A stretch of DNA of 35,569 nt, from contig JAUUZN010000022.1 of the NCBI GenBank assembly GCA_030589945.1, positions 1-35,569 of the forward strand. Reading direction: 5' to 3'. Shown piece after piece: positions 8,629-18,119 of the stretch. Within the stretch, counting starts at the first letter, position 1, and each line of letters starts with the position of its first letter. This stretch comes from Gammaproteobacteria bacterium (GTDB lineage Bacteria > Pseudomonadota > Gammaproteobacteria > Enterobacterales > GCA-2746155). The notes beneath the pieces are model-generated. The model worked only from the letters and a program-made list of their open reading frames with translations, did not search any database and was not told where the DNA came from. The translations under genes and the position numbers were made by a program.

Positions 8629-11253
8629 ATTATTTCAAGCTCTGATCACACTCCAATGATGCGACAATATTTGTCGATAAAAGCTGAGAATCCTGAACTC
8701 CTTTTATTTTATCGTATGGGTGATTTTTATGAATTATTTTTTGATGATGCCGTCAAAGCTTCGAAATTACTCGATATTTCGTTAACCGCCAGAGGCAAAG
8801 CCAATGGTGATCCCATTCCTATGTGCGGAGTACCTTATCACGCGGTTGAACCCTATTTAGCCAAGTTGATTAAACAAGGCTTGTCACTAGCCATCTGTGA
8901 GCAGGTTGGCGATCCCGCTACCAGCAAAGGCCCTGTAGAGCGAAAAGTTGCACGAATATTAACACCCGGCACCGTCACTGATGAGGCGCTATTAGAACAT
9001 CATACCGATAACCTTTTAGCCGCTATTGCACGAAATAAAAATGATGATTGGTGCCTCGCCTGGGTGAATTTGAGCAGTGGTCAATTTAGCGTCGCAATGT
9101 ATCAAGATTTTAATGCTGCCAACAATGATCTAGAGCGTCTTTTGGTGAAAGAGATCCTCTGTAGTGAAAACATTGTCGAACTAATAGCAGAGCTAACAAC
9201 CGCCCTAATAACAGAGAGTGAGTTTACCTTTTCATCTCGCCCCCATTGGGAGTTTGACGCAGAAACAGGTTATCGAAATCTCTGCTCGCAGTTTTCAACA
9301 CACGATTTGCATAACACAGAGTGTGAAGATCAACCGCTGATTCATTCGGCCGCCGGCGCAATTCTACAATATTTAAAACTCACACAACGCGCAAAACTAC
9401 CACACATCAAGACTCTCACAAGAGAGCATCCAAAACGATATCTTATTCTAGATTCCGCCAGTCGCAGAAATCTTGAAATCAATGTTAATTTGCGTGGCAC
9501 AGAAAGTCATACTCTCTACTCCGTTCTAAATCACTGTCATACGGCCATGGGTTCAAGATTGCTAAAACGTTGGTTAAGCCAACCACTAACAGAGCTTCCT
9601 AGAATTGAAGCTAGGCTCGATATTAGTAATGCCCTATTGGATAATAACCACTATGTTGATATTGCATCACAACTTAAACACCTCAGCGATGTAGAGCGAA
9701 TACTAGCAAGAATAGCTTTATTAACAGCTAGACCTCGAGATCTTAGTCGCTTGAGAGACACCTTTTCAGCTTTGCCTGAATTAGTAACAAACCTCAAAAC
9801 AAACGCTAACCCAGTACTTTCTGAACTTGCTGAACAAATTCCTCTGTTTACAGATTTACTTCAACACCTAGAGGTAGCAGTAATAGAATCGCCTCCGCTA
9901 CTGATAAGAGATGGTGGGGTCATTGCAAATGGTTTTAATCAACGACTCGATGAATTAAGACAACTCACCGATCAATCTTCCAACTATTTAAGTGAGCTTG
10001 AACAGCGCGAACGAGAGGCTACAAATCTCAGCACATTAAAGGTTGGTTATAATCGTGTGCATGGATATTACATTGAAATTAGTCGACGAGAATCAAGCCA
10101 GGCTCCAGAGCACTATAATCGTCGTCAAACACTTAAAAACGTTGAACGATTTATCATCCCTGAGCTTAAGCAGTATGAAACAAAAATTCTGGCGAGTTCA
10201 GCCGATGCGCTCTATCTTGAAAAACAACTTTATGATGAATTGCTATTAACAATTCAACAACATCTAGAGCAATTACAGACTCTAGCAAACATCCTCGCGC
10301 GACTAGATGTACTGACTAGCTTTGCTCAATATGCTGATGAGAACAAAGTCGTTAGGCCTAAGTTTACATTAGAGTCTGGTGTTACCATCTCAAATGGACG
10401 TCACCCTGTCGTCGAGCAAAGTCTGGAAGCCGATTTTGTGACAAACTCAACTCAGCTCAATGTGAGTAATCGACTACAAATAATTACTGGTCCTAATATG
10501 GGTGGAAAATCGACCTACATGAGACAAACAGCCCTCATTACACTGATGGCATTTTGTGGCTGTCCAGTACCTGCGGCTGAAGTCACTTTAGGTCCAATTG
10601 ACCGAATTTTTACACGCATAGGTGCCAGTGACGATATTGCCTCAGGACGCTCAACCTTCATGGTTGAAATGAGTGAAGCAGCGACGATATTGCACAGTGC
10701 GAATGCAACGAGCTTAGTAATAATTGATGAGCTCGGCCGTGGTACGTCAACCTATGACGGAATGTCACTTGCTTGGGCCTGCGCAGCTGCCTTGGCCACA
10801 GAAAATAGATGTTTATGCCTCTTTGCCACTCATTATTTTGAACTAACAAAACTCGCCGAACAGGTTGAAGGTATAGGAAATTTACATTTCGATGCTGAAG
10901 AATACGCCGACGAACTATTATTCTTACATCAAGCTAGAGTTGGACCTGCTGATAAGAGCTATGGTATTCAAGTTGCTGGCCTCGCAGGACTCCCAAAATC
11001 TGTGATAAAAAAAGCGAAAAACAAGCTCGAATCTCTTGAACAGAACAGGTATGATCCACAGCAACAAATAAGTGATAAGGACGATCAACTCACCCTGTTA
11101 ATAAATGCTGAAAATGCGTCCTCTGAGCAGCCATTGAATAACGATGTTAGAGCCGCTCAAATAGTTGGCGCCATTGAGAAATGTGAACCTGACTCAATGA
11201 CAGCAAGACAGGCTCTGGATTTACTTTATTCACTCAAAAAAATTGAGCCTTAA
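8629..11253 (+). CDS. mutS: DNA mismatch repair protein MutS; probable ATT start at 8629 (first ATG at 8656)
   Basis: [31 protein letters not shown]; Walker [27 protein letters not shown]. In-frame upstream codons read IISSSDHTP before MMRQY, matching the conserved MutS HTPMM N-terminus, with AGGA at 8618-8621. Family call is certain; start codon is less so. Confidence 0.97.
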   Translation: MISSSDHTPMMRQYLSIKAENPELLLFYRMGDFYELFFDDAVKASKLLDISLTARGKANGDPIPMCGVPYHAVEPYLAKLIKQGLSLAICEQVGDPATSKGPVERKVARILTPGTVTDEALLEHHTDNLLAAIARNKNDDWCLAWVNLSSGQFSVAMYQDFNAANNDLERLLVKEILCSENIVELIAELTTALITESEFTFSSRPHWEFDAETGYRNLCSQFSTHDLHNTECEDQPLIHSAAGAILQYLKLTQRAKLPHIKTLTREHPKRYLILDSASRRNLEINVNLRGTESHTLYSVLNHCHTAMGSRLLKRWLSQPLTELPRIEARLDISNALLDNNHYVDIASQLKHLSDVERILARIALLTARPRDLSRLRDTFSALPELVTNLKTNANPVLSELAEQIPLFTDLLQHLEVAVIESPPLLIRDGGVIANGFNQRLDELRQLTDQSSNYLSELEQREREATNLSTLKVGYNRVHGYYIEISRRESSQAPEHYNRRQTLKNVERFIIPELKQYETKILASSADALYLEKQLYDELLLTIQQHLEQLQTLANILARLDVLTSFAQYADENKVVRPKFTLESGVTISNGRHPVVEQSLEADFVTNSTQLNVSNRLQIITGPNMGGKSTYMRQTALITLMAFCGCPVPAAEVTLGPIDRIFTRIGASDDIASGRSTFMVEMSEAATILHSANATSLVIIDELGRGTSTYDGMSLAWACAAALATENRCLCLFATHYFELTKLAEQVEGIGNLHFDAEEYADELLFLHQARVGPADKSYGIQVAGLAGLPKSVIKKAKNKLESLEQNRYDPQQQISDKDDQLTLLINAENASSEQPLNNDVRAAQIVGAIEKCEPDSMTARQALDLLYSLKKIEP

Positions 11254-11263
11254 CATAGATTAG

Positions 11264-11287
11264 ACGATGTGGAAAAATACACATCGT
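11264..11287 (+). other. Intercistronic stem-loop directly abutting the fdxA Shine-Dalgarno
   Basis: ACGATGTG-GAAAAATA-CACATCGT (8-bp perfect stem) immediately followed by AGGAGAG and ATG at 11301. Confidence 0.7.
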
Positions 11288-11300
11288 AGGAGAGTAAATA

Positions 11301-11636
11301 ATGACCTTCGTAGTAACTGAAAATTGCATCAAGTGTAAATACACTGATTGTGTTGAAGTATGCCCTGTTGATTGCTTTTATGAAGGCCCTAACTTTTTAG
11401 TCATTCACCCTGATGAATGTATTGATTGTGCCCTCTGTGAACCGGAATGCCCAGCTGAAGCCATTTTTGAAGAAGATGATGTGCCATCTGGTATGGAACA
11501 TTACACAGAACTAAATGCTGAACTTGCCGAAGAATGGCCTAATATTACCGATCAAAAAGATCCTCCTGCTGATGCTGAATCTTGGGATGGTGTGAAAGAT
11601 AAGTTCCAACATCTTGAGCGAAAATTTAAACAATAA
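11301..11636 (+). CDS. fdxA: 7Fe-type ferredoxin FdxA
   Basis: 111 aa; [47 protein letters not shown]. Confidence 0.95.
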   Translation: MTFVVTENCIKCKYTDCVEVCPVDCFYEGPNFLVIHPDECIDCALCEPECPAEAIFEEDDVPSGMEHYTELNAELAEEWPNITDQKDPPADAESWDGVKDKFQHLERKFKQ

Positions 11637-11735
11637 CCCTTAAATATCAGTTTTTTTTGCTCTACCCTAATAAGTTACAAATTTCCTGCTATGCTTGAAG
11701 TGTTCTCAAATAACTCGTCATAGTAAGGATTTCGA

Positions 11736-12041
11736 ATGGGTGATGATCAAGATTTTGCTGAAAAACGTGATTTTATTCGTATGTTCATAAATGCCCCTGT
11801 GGATTTTGCAATAAAAGACTCAAATGATTGGCATTCAGGTGTCGGTATCGATCTCAGTGGTGGAGGCCTGTCCTTTAGTACTAAACAGTCGCTGTCAGTG
11901 GGTGATCAGGTTGAGGTAAAACTCAAGCCAATTACTCCGGTGACGCCAGCTCTAGAGGCTAATGTTGTGGTCATTCGTTCAGATACTACTGATGATGGAA
12001 CGTTTAATGTATCGACTAAAATCGAAAACATAATAAACTGA
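11736..12041 (+). CDS. PilZ domain protein (putative c-di-GMP binding)
   Basis: 101 aa; RDFIR (RxxxR) near the N-terminus and DLSGGGLSF ([D/N]xSxxG), as in PilZ domains. Confidence 0.8.
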   Translation: MGDDQDFAEKRDFIRMFINAPVDFAIKDSNDWHSGVGIDLSGGGLSFSTKQSLSVGDQVEVKLKPITPVTPALEANVVVIRSDTTDDGTFNVSTKIENIIN

Positions 12042-12188
12042 ATATTTAACAAATTATTTTCTGCTAAAACAAGCTCTTAGAAGTGTGACCTGTTTCACTT
12101 TAGAGATTGCTAATTAATTATATACTGTATTTTTAAATCAGGACATACCTGATTAACATACTATAAGTCATCTATAAAATTAGCAGAT

Positions 12189-12272
12189 ATGAAAAACAAA
12201 ATACACAGAATTGATCCCTTCGTTATGCTCTGGGCAGTTGTCATTATTGGTATTAGTGGTTCTTTAATCTAA
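12189..12272 (+). CDS. Candidate small membrane protein (27 aa)
   Basis: ATG...TAA encoding MKNKIHRIDPFVMLWAVVIIGISGSLI: basic N-terminus plus one hydrophobic helix. No strong Shine-Dalgarno. Confidence 0.35.
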   Translation: MKNKIHRIDPFVMLWAVVIIGISGSLI

Positions 12273-12279
12273 AACCGTT

Positions 12280-13050
12280 CTAATCAATAATTTCGAACTC
12301 GCAGTCTTCAGCGGACTCTTCATCACAGTCTTCATCATCGAAATCATCATAAAAATCCTCATCTTCAGGCGGATTACCGTCATAGACCTTATATTCCAGA
12401 CGCATCATAAAGGCATCGCGGACGAAGCTATATTCGTCAATGGCATCTTCTAATTGACTGTCCAGTGCTAATAACCTGTAACGAAGATCAATCAATTCCA
12501 TAAAATAAATACTATTTTTAGTTGGGATATGATCTATGTCATTCTGTAACGAATAGGTGCTATCAAGGGGCTTTCCAACTACATCGCGCATTGTAGAGGG
12601 GCCAAGGAACGGTAAAACTAGGTATGGACCTGATGAAACTCCCCAAACGCCAAGCGTCTGGCCAAAGTCTTCGTCATGCTTCTCAAGACCAAGATCGGTG
12701 GCAACATCCATAAAACCAGCAAGACCAAGAGTTGTATTGATGATAAAACGCCCGAGATCACTCAAAGCATCTGCAAACTTTCCTTGAAGAACGCTATTTA
12801 CAGTGGTTGGAACCTCTTCTAAATTTGAGAAAAAATTACTGATTCCAACCTTCATAGGCCCTGGAAAAACGGCATCATAGCCTTTAGCTAAAGGTCTTAA
12901 TGCAACGTCATCAATAGCTTTGTTAAATTGATAGGATGTGCGATTAAATGATTCATAAGGATCGGTCGGATCTTTTATATCAGAAGTTGTTGCGCATCCT
13001 GAAAATATTAATAGGCAGGGTACAATTAATAAGTGTTTAATTCCCTTCAT
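12280..13050 (-). CDS. mlaA: MlaA/VacJ family outer-membrane lipoprotein
   Basis: MKGIKHLLIVPCLLIFSGCATT lipobox; DPYESFNRTSYQFN; RFIINTTLGLAGFMDVATDLGLEKHDEDFGQTLGVWGVSSGPYLVLPFLGPST. Start placed at the Met that gives a lipoprotein signal. Confidence 0.93.
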   Translation of the reverse strand: MKGIKHLLIVPCLLIFSGCATTSDIKDPTDPYESFNRTSYQFNKAIDDVALRPLAKGYDAVFPGPMKVGISNFFSNLEEVPTTVNSVLQGKFADALSDLGRFIINTTLGLAGFMDVATDLGLEKHDEDFGQTLGVWGVSSGPYLVLPFLGPSTMRDVVGKPLDSTYSLQNDIDHIPTKNSIYFMELIDLRYRLLALDSQLEDAIDEYSFVRDAFMMRLEYKVYDGNPPEDEDFYDDFDDEDCDEESAEDCEFEIID

Positions 13051-13225
13051 GAACAGTAAAACCTTAGCTTGTAGACATTCCAGCAAGATTATAGAGGTAT
13101 TTGGAATTGCATCAAGTCTCATTTACTATTATTCAAAGCATCGTCGGTAAAAAACTGTCGATAATCCCATTTATAGAAGATTCTTTAGATTGAAGCCTAT
13201 AATGATGATTAAAAAATAGATTTTA

Positions 13226-13252
13226 TTAAGCATCTTTCATTGATGCCGATAA
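13226..13252 (+). promoter_or_regulatory. Candidate sigma-28 (FliA) promoter for the fliK-like/fhlB pair
   Basis: TTAA-N15-GCCGATAA; -10 octamer is a perfect match to GCCGATAA, -35 matches 3 of 4 of TAAA. Confidence 0.55.
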
Positions 13253-13319
13253 TAAGAGTATATTTGTAACTATTGTAGTTTTACATTCAAAGAAGTAGCT
13301 ATACCTAGGACTCTTATTC

Positions 13320-15635
13320 GTGTCAGAAATCAGGATTACTTTTCAATCAACCCCCAAGACTCAGACTAAAACTGTCGTTGGGTCAGTAGAAAGTCAGCAG
13401 TTTATTGAGCATTTGCGGGTAGGTGAAGTTTTAAATGCACAGTTAAAGCTGGTTGATGGGAAATATTACCTACAGATTAAAAATACAGAGTTACTCATTT
13501 CAGAGTTAGATGTCAAACAATGGCAATTAAAAGAACACCAATTTGTTAAGCTTAAGGTCAAATCACTTACAGGAGCTACAGAATTACAAATTATTCCTAA
13601 TCGTTCTTATGATCAGCGCCCTAATGTACAACGTCCTACAGATGACGTAAGCATATCAAGAGCAAATGCCGAACTGGTAAAGAATAATCAGGGGGTCGAT
13701 CGAAACAATTCTGAGCAGCCGGTGAATAAAGATGTTTTACCTCCTCGCTCAGACAATGATAAGTTGATACTTGAAGTAAGACGATTCTTAAACTCAACGC
13801 AACTCGCAAACTCTGCAGCTACGACTCATTCTTTAACGGAACAGGTATCGACTCAGACATCTACATCCAATGTGAGAGGAAAACCGGTTGATAACTCCAG
13901 TCAATTACCAACCACCACAGCAAAGACTGCAATAATTCAACAGACTAGTGATAAAACAGATAAATTGTTTGGCAAGTCAGGACTATTACCCCTTTCCAAA
14001 CAACCTAACCTGAACCCAGACCAAAACCCAAAATCGGTTACTACAAAACAGGTTGAGGTCAGCAATGTTGGTCAAGCTGAGCTCAAACAAATAGCTCAAA
14101 AGGAAAAGCCGTTTCAACAAACAACCATTCAACATTCATCGAATCTAAACCCGAGCAGTCTAAACCCGAGCTCTCAACAACCGATCAATCAACTGCCGAG
14201 CACGCAACAACAGGTCAATCAACAACCTAACAAACAGACGCCAAAAATCAATCTCAATATCCAGACCAAACAAAAATCTAATCCCTCATCCGGCACTAAA
14301 AATACATCTGTGGCTGATGCAATGAACAGCCTAATACAGTATTCAAAATCGGCGATCAATCATTCATCATTGAGAAGTCAATCTGATCAAAGAACTGAGA
14401 TTTCAACAAACTCTCATCAGGCTTCGCCCAAAAATATCCCACAGAACACAAATGAAGCGGCTCCTGCTGAACATAATAACCTTAAACATTTAAATCTCGA
14501 AATACCCGTATCCATTCCCGATAAGGACGCATTTCCCTTATTATCAGAAAAAATAAATGCCGCCTACACACGACTCGTCGCCAACCCTCGTTCAACTACT
14601 GAAAGTTTTAGTAAACTATTGGCACAACTTAATCGGCTTAATCAATGGAGTGCAGACAATAAGTCTAGCCGTCGCTCTGAATCAGGTTCACAATCAGAAA
14701 AACTAGCCGCCGACCTCAAAGAATCGCTAAAAGATCTTTTCAGATACATTACTCCGAAGGAAAATATTAAGTCAGCTAAATCAGTAGAACGTGCACTACG
14801 ACAGTCAGGTACCTTTCTCGAGAAAAGGATGGTAAAAAAGGAACGTGTTAGTGAAGAGAAAAAAGCAAAAGCAACTCCAGAACTAACCATTCACAAAGAT
14901 TTAAAGGCAAATTTAAACCGAGTAATGGCAACGTCATTGTACAACCTTGCCAAGTTAAAGATGCCTGCTCAGTTACAACAGACAGCACCATCAACGGCTA
15001 CGATTAACAGCCAACAGAATTCATCCCTAAATAAAAATAACGGCGTAAATCCTACGGTAACTGTGAGCAGCAGTGAATTGTTAGGTCAGTCTAAAAGCAA
15101 CTTATTAAATAATATTAAAAATAAGTTGATTCAATATAGTTCTAACAAGGCTAATGCGACCAACACCGCTGAACTTGAGGCTATCACCAAGGACGTTCTT
15201 AAACATACTCAGGCGGCAGTGTCTCGCTCACAACTCACACAACTCACTAACCTTCGTCCTGAAACTTCGGCGCAACAATGGTTATTTGAAATTCCTGTTT
15301 TTAATAAAGAGGACATCGACCTGTTTATGCTCTATATGCGAGAACATAAAAAGGAAGAGCAAAATTCTACTGAGACTAAAAAGTGGTCCATTGTGATGCA
15401 ATTTGATATCGGTGGACTTGGGAAAATCAGGGCCATGCTCAGTTGGAATAAGTCGTCAGTTGAAGTAAAGTTTTTTGCCGAGAACGAAAATACCGTTGAA
15501 CTGGTGAGTGATGAATTATCTTATTTTAAGAAGCTACTTAATAATCAGGGACTCTCGTTCAATGAATTATCTGTCGAGCAGGCAAAGCTAGACGAGCTCA
15601 GTATCCAATTTTCAAAGGCTGAATCAAATGTCTGA
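13320..15635 (+). CDS. FliK-like flagellar hook-length control family protein, GTG start
   Basis: 771 aa; long Q/N/S/T-rich middle; C-terminal FliK_C-like region (MQFDIGGLGKIRAMLSWNKSSVEVKFFAENENTVELVSDELSYFKKLLNNQGLSFNELSV); overlaps the fhlB-like gene. Confidence 0.7.
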   Translation: MSEIRITFQSTPKTQTKTVVGSVESQQFIEHLRVGEVLNAQLKLVDGKYYLQIKNTELLISELDVKQWQLKEHQFVKLKVKSLTGATELQIIPNRSYDQRPNVQRPTDDVSISRANAELVKNNQGVDRNNSEQPVNKDVLPPRSDNDKLILEVRRFLNSTQLANSAATTHSLTEQVSTQTSTSNVRGKPVDNSSQLPTTTAKTAIIQQTSDKTDKLFGKSGLLPLSKQPNLNPDQNPKSVTTKQVEVSNVGQAELKQIAQKEKPFQQTTIQHSSNLNPSSLNPSSQQPINQLPSTQQQVNQQPNKQTPKINLNIQTKQKSNPSSGTKNTSVADAMNSLIQYSKSAINHSSLRSQSDQRTEISTNSHQASPKNIPQNTNEAAPAEHNNLKHLNLEIPVSIPDKDAFPLLSEKINAAYTRLVANPRSTTESFSKLLAQLNRLNQWSADNKSSRRSESGSQSEKLAADLKESLKDLFRYITPKENIKSAKSVERALRQSGTFLEKRMVKKERVSEEKKAKATPELTIHKDLKANLNRVMATSLYNLAKLKMPAQLQQTAPSTATINSQQNSSLNKNNGVNPTVTVSSSELLGQSKSNLLNNIKNKLIQYSSNKANATNTAELEAITKDVLKHTQAAVSRSQLTQLTNLRPETSAQQWLFEIPVFNKEDIDLFMLYMREHKKEEQNSTETKKWSIVMQFDIGGLGKIRAMLSWNKSSVEVKFFAENENTVELVSDELSYFKKLLNNQGLSFNELSVEQAKLDELSIQFSKAESNV

Positions 15636-15975
15636 TATTCCTGATGACAAACATAAGATAGATACCGCTGTCGCCCTAAATTATGATGGCAAGTCAGCTC
15701 CCAAAATAACCGCTACAGGTATTAATGATATTGCACAAGAAATTGTACGGATTGCAGAAGAGAATAACGTTCATCTCCATGATGATCCTGTTTTAGCAAG
15801 AATGTTATCGACCCTTGAGTTAGGGACTGAAATTCCACGAGAGCTTTATGCGTTAATTGCGGAAGTTATTGCTTTTGCCTATTACCTTGAAGGTAAAGTA
15901 CCTGCCAATTGGACTCCACCAGAACCTCCTGAATATCAGGCGCCTAGTGCCCTTGAAAATAAATCTGAAGATTAA
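15628..15975 (+). CDS. FhlB-like protein (free FlhB cytoplasmic C-domain homologue, EscU/YscU family)
   Basis: 115 aa; AVALNYDGKSAPKITATGINDIAQEIVRIAEENNVHLHDDPVLARMLSTLELGTEIPRELYALIAEVIAFAYYL aligns by eye to FlhB after its NPxH site. Confidence 0.85.
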   Translation: MSDIPDDKHKIDTAVALNYDGKSAPKITATGINDIAQEIVRIAEENNVHLHDDPVLARMLSTLELGTEIPRELYALIAEVIAFAYYLEGKVPANWTPPEPPEYQAPSALENKSED

Positions 15976-15998
15976 TTAGTTGATTGGAACCGATGAAA

Positions 15999-16400
15999 TT
16001 AATGAGCTTGAATACTACTCATATGGGAGAGTAATTCTGCTTCGCCCTGGCTGAGTTCACAACTCTGTCGAAGATCCTCAATACTTGCACCCATCAGAGC
16101 TAATTGATTAGCCTGCTTATAGGTTCGTTTTTGAAACTGATCATCATTCCCGAATGACAACATGTCCTGATGACGACTTTTGATGTCTTTAATTTGCTTA
16201 TCAATATTCAATATACGTTGACCCAAACCAATGGCACCATTTGATGTTGCATTGAGTTCAACGGATAGTTTTTTGATCTGTTTTTGTTGATTTGTAATTT
16301 GCTTTTGTGTTTGTTGGTGCTGCCGTGCCGACAATAATATTGCAACACTCAAAACAGCCATTATGCTTAACATCAGTATAGTCATCATGTGGATCGTCAA
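15999..16400 (-). CDS. DUF2802 family protein (N-terminal TM, coiled coil)
   Basis: 133 aa; N-terminal hydrophobic helix, Q/K coiled coil, C-terminal YKQANQLALMGASIEDLRQSCELSQGEAELLSHM; located next to cheW, as in other polar flagellar loci. Confidence 0.75.
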   Translation of the reverse strand: MTIHMMTILMLSIMAVLSVAILLSARQHQQTQKQITNQQKQIKKLSVELNATSNGAIGLGQRILNIDKQIKDIKSRHQDMLSFGNDDQFQKRTYKQANQLALMGASIEDLRQSCELSQGEAELLSHMSSIQAH

Positions 16401-16421
16401 CTTTATTTGTTGAGGGCCTAA

Positions 16422-16913
16422 CTAAAAATCAAATTCAGACCACTCATCTTCATTCAGTAGCTTATTCAGATCCACCAATATTAATAAAACATTATTACGA
16501 TTAGAAACACCTTGAATAAACTTCGCACTTTCATCAGTGCCTGCATTTGGAGCAGACTCAATTTCTGATTGGCGCAAATAGACAACCTCTGAAACACTTT
16601 CGACTAATATACCAATAACCTGCCCTTCAGATTCAATGATAACAATACGCGTATCATCAGTGATCTCAGAACTGGGTAATCCAAAACGACTATTGGTATC
16701 GATTACCGTTACCACACTGCCGCGAAGATTAATAATTCCCAAAACAAATGGCGGAGCACCCGGTACCGGAGCTATCTCGGTGTATCTGAGTACCTCTTTA
16801 ACCTGCATCACATTAATGCCATAGGTTTCATTGCAAAGTCTAAAAGTCACCCACTGTAACATTGGATCTTCTGCTTCACTGGCACTTACAATTCTATTGG
16901 TATCACTACTCAT
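16422..16913 (-). CDS. cheW: Chemotaxis coupling protein CheW
   Basis: 163 aa; WVTFRLCNETYGINVMQVKEVLRYTEIAPVPGAPPFVLGIINLRGSVVTVIDTNSRFGLP. Confidence 0.95.
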   Translation of the reverse strand: MSSDTNRIVSASEAEDPMLQWVTFRLCNETYGINVMQVKEVLRYTEIAPVPGAPPFVLGIINLRGSVVTVIDTNSRFGLPSSEITDDTRIVIIESEGQVIGILVESVSEVVYLRQSEIESAPNAGTDESAKFIQGVSNRNNVLLILVDLNKLLNEDEWSEFDF

Positions 16914-17078
16914 TTGAGGGCCTTATCTAGTCATATAAGTCGAAAATTTGACTATCTGCTAAAAGCTATCGATAGTCTTGCATGTTCTATACCAACTCAC
17001 CTACATATAAACATCAAATGCAGATAGTTCATCTATACTATAGTCGGAATTTCAGAAGATGGCATTAAAAGTAGGACT

Positions 17079-18119
17079 TTAACGAGGATAGTTTTCATTA
17101 AGTAGATAAATTAGTGTATCTACATCGAGCAAAGCACACATTTCTTCAATCATCATTCCAGCAAGCCAAGGTCGTTTACCCGTTTTCGAGCGCCAACGAA
17201 CATTGTCTGGCGACTGTGAAATTGCTGTTTGCACGTCATTACAGGCTAATCCCCAATTGGTATCGCCCAGTAAAATGATAAACTCATATTCGAGTCCCTG
17301 CTCTTCCAGCTGCTGATATTTTTCGGGCATCACCCACTTTGCCGTATCTATGACGTTAATATTACCGGCATGTCCCGGTGTAATACCCATAAACCAACTG
17401 GGTTTACCTATTAAATGAGTAATTTCTTCTTTGACCCTATGAATGCCCCCTAATTTTAATAACGGCAAGGCTAGTGTCAGGCCAGCAACATTAAAAAGTA
17501 AGGTTTGAAAGGGCTCTTGGCTCCAATCCTCCCGCTGAAAATCTAAATCTTCTGGAATCCATATTTTATTTTCAGTGGCATCTATGAGATCATCTTCATC
17601 CACCTCGACAACATCAGTATCTGAAGTTATTTCAATGTCATCAACACCTGAACCTTCTCCTTCCACAGGCAGTTCTGTTTGCAATGCAGATGCAGGCATT
17701 AATACTCTTGTGGGTTGCTCCTCTAAATCGACCTCTTGGCGACGATTAAAATCTTCCAGTAAACGTTCAACACGCTCAATTTGATGATTTTCTTGTTGAT
17801 TTTGTTTTTTTCGGCTGGGATGTGCATCAATATGAAACAATTTAGTTCCTGAAAGTACATTTTTACGTTTAGGTTGGCTGCTAATCTGTTCATCAGATTG
17901 TTGATGGCGAGAATCAGCTTCCTCAGTTACTGATCCTTGTGGCGATGAGTTTATTTCATCACTTTTTAAAATAACAGACTCTTGAAACTGCTTATCAGAT
18001 TCAGAAACCGCATCGGAGACCATTTGCTCACTCACGTCAGGATCCACTGAAAGCAGTTGCTCTAAATAATCATCAATTGCAATATTGGACTGTTGATTGC
18101 CGGTAATTTTATTCATCAT
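17079..18119 (-). CDS. CheW-domain protein, ParP-like (acidic/Q-rich N-terminal region plus C-terminal CheW domain)
   Basis: 346 aa; C-terminal LLFNVAGLTLALPLLKLGGIHRV...WFMGITPGHAGNINVIDTAKWVMP; overlaps the parA-like gene. Confidence 0.8.
   Translation of the reverse strand: MMNKITGNQQSNIAIDDYLEQLLSVDPDVSEQMVSDAVSESDKQFQESVILKSDEINSSPQGSVTEEADSRHQQSDEQISSQPKRKNVLSGTKLFHIDAHPSRKKQNQQENHQIERVERLLEDFNRRQEVDLEEQPTRVLMPASALQTELPVEGEGSGVDDIEITSDTDVVEVDEDDLIDATENKIWIPEDLDFQREDWSQEPFQTLLFNVAGLTLALPLLKLGGIHRVKEEITHLIGKPSWFMGITPGHAGNINVIDTAKWVMPEKYQQLEEQGLEYEFIILLGDTNWGLACNDVQTAISQSPDNVRWRSKTGKRPWLAGMMIEEMCALLDVDTLIYLLNENYPR

Noticed and set aside
12125-12143. CTGTATTTTTAAATCAG as a LexA box
   Set aside because: CTG-N11-CAG has the wrong spacing (N10 expected), is asymmetric, and is not next to an SOS gene.
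14140-14240. Short repeats (CTAAACCCGAGC, CAACAACC-type) in the FliK-like gene
   Set aside because: Low-complexity coding repeats expected in the disordered region of FliK-like proteins.
16950-16977. GACTATC...GATAGTC dyad and TAAAGTCC in the parP-cheW gap as a sigma-28 promoter
   Set aside because: TAAAG is present but the spaced -10 is a poor match to GCCGATAA; the dyad is short and AT-rich.
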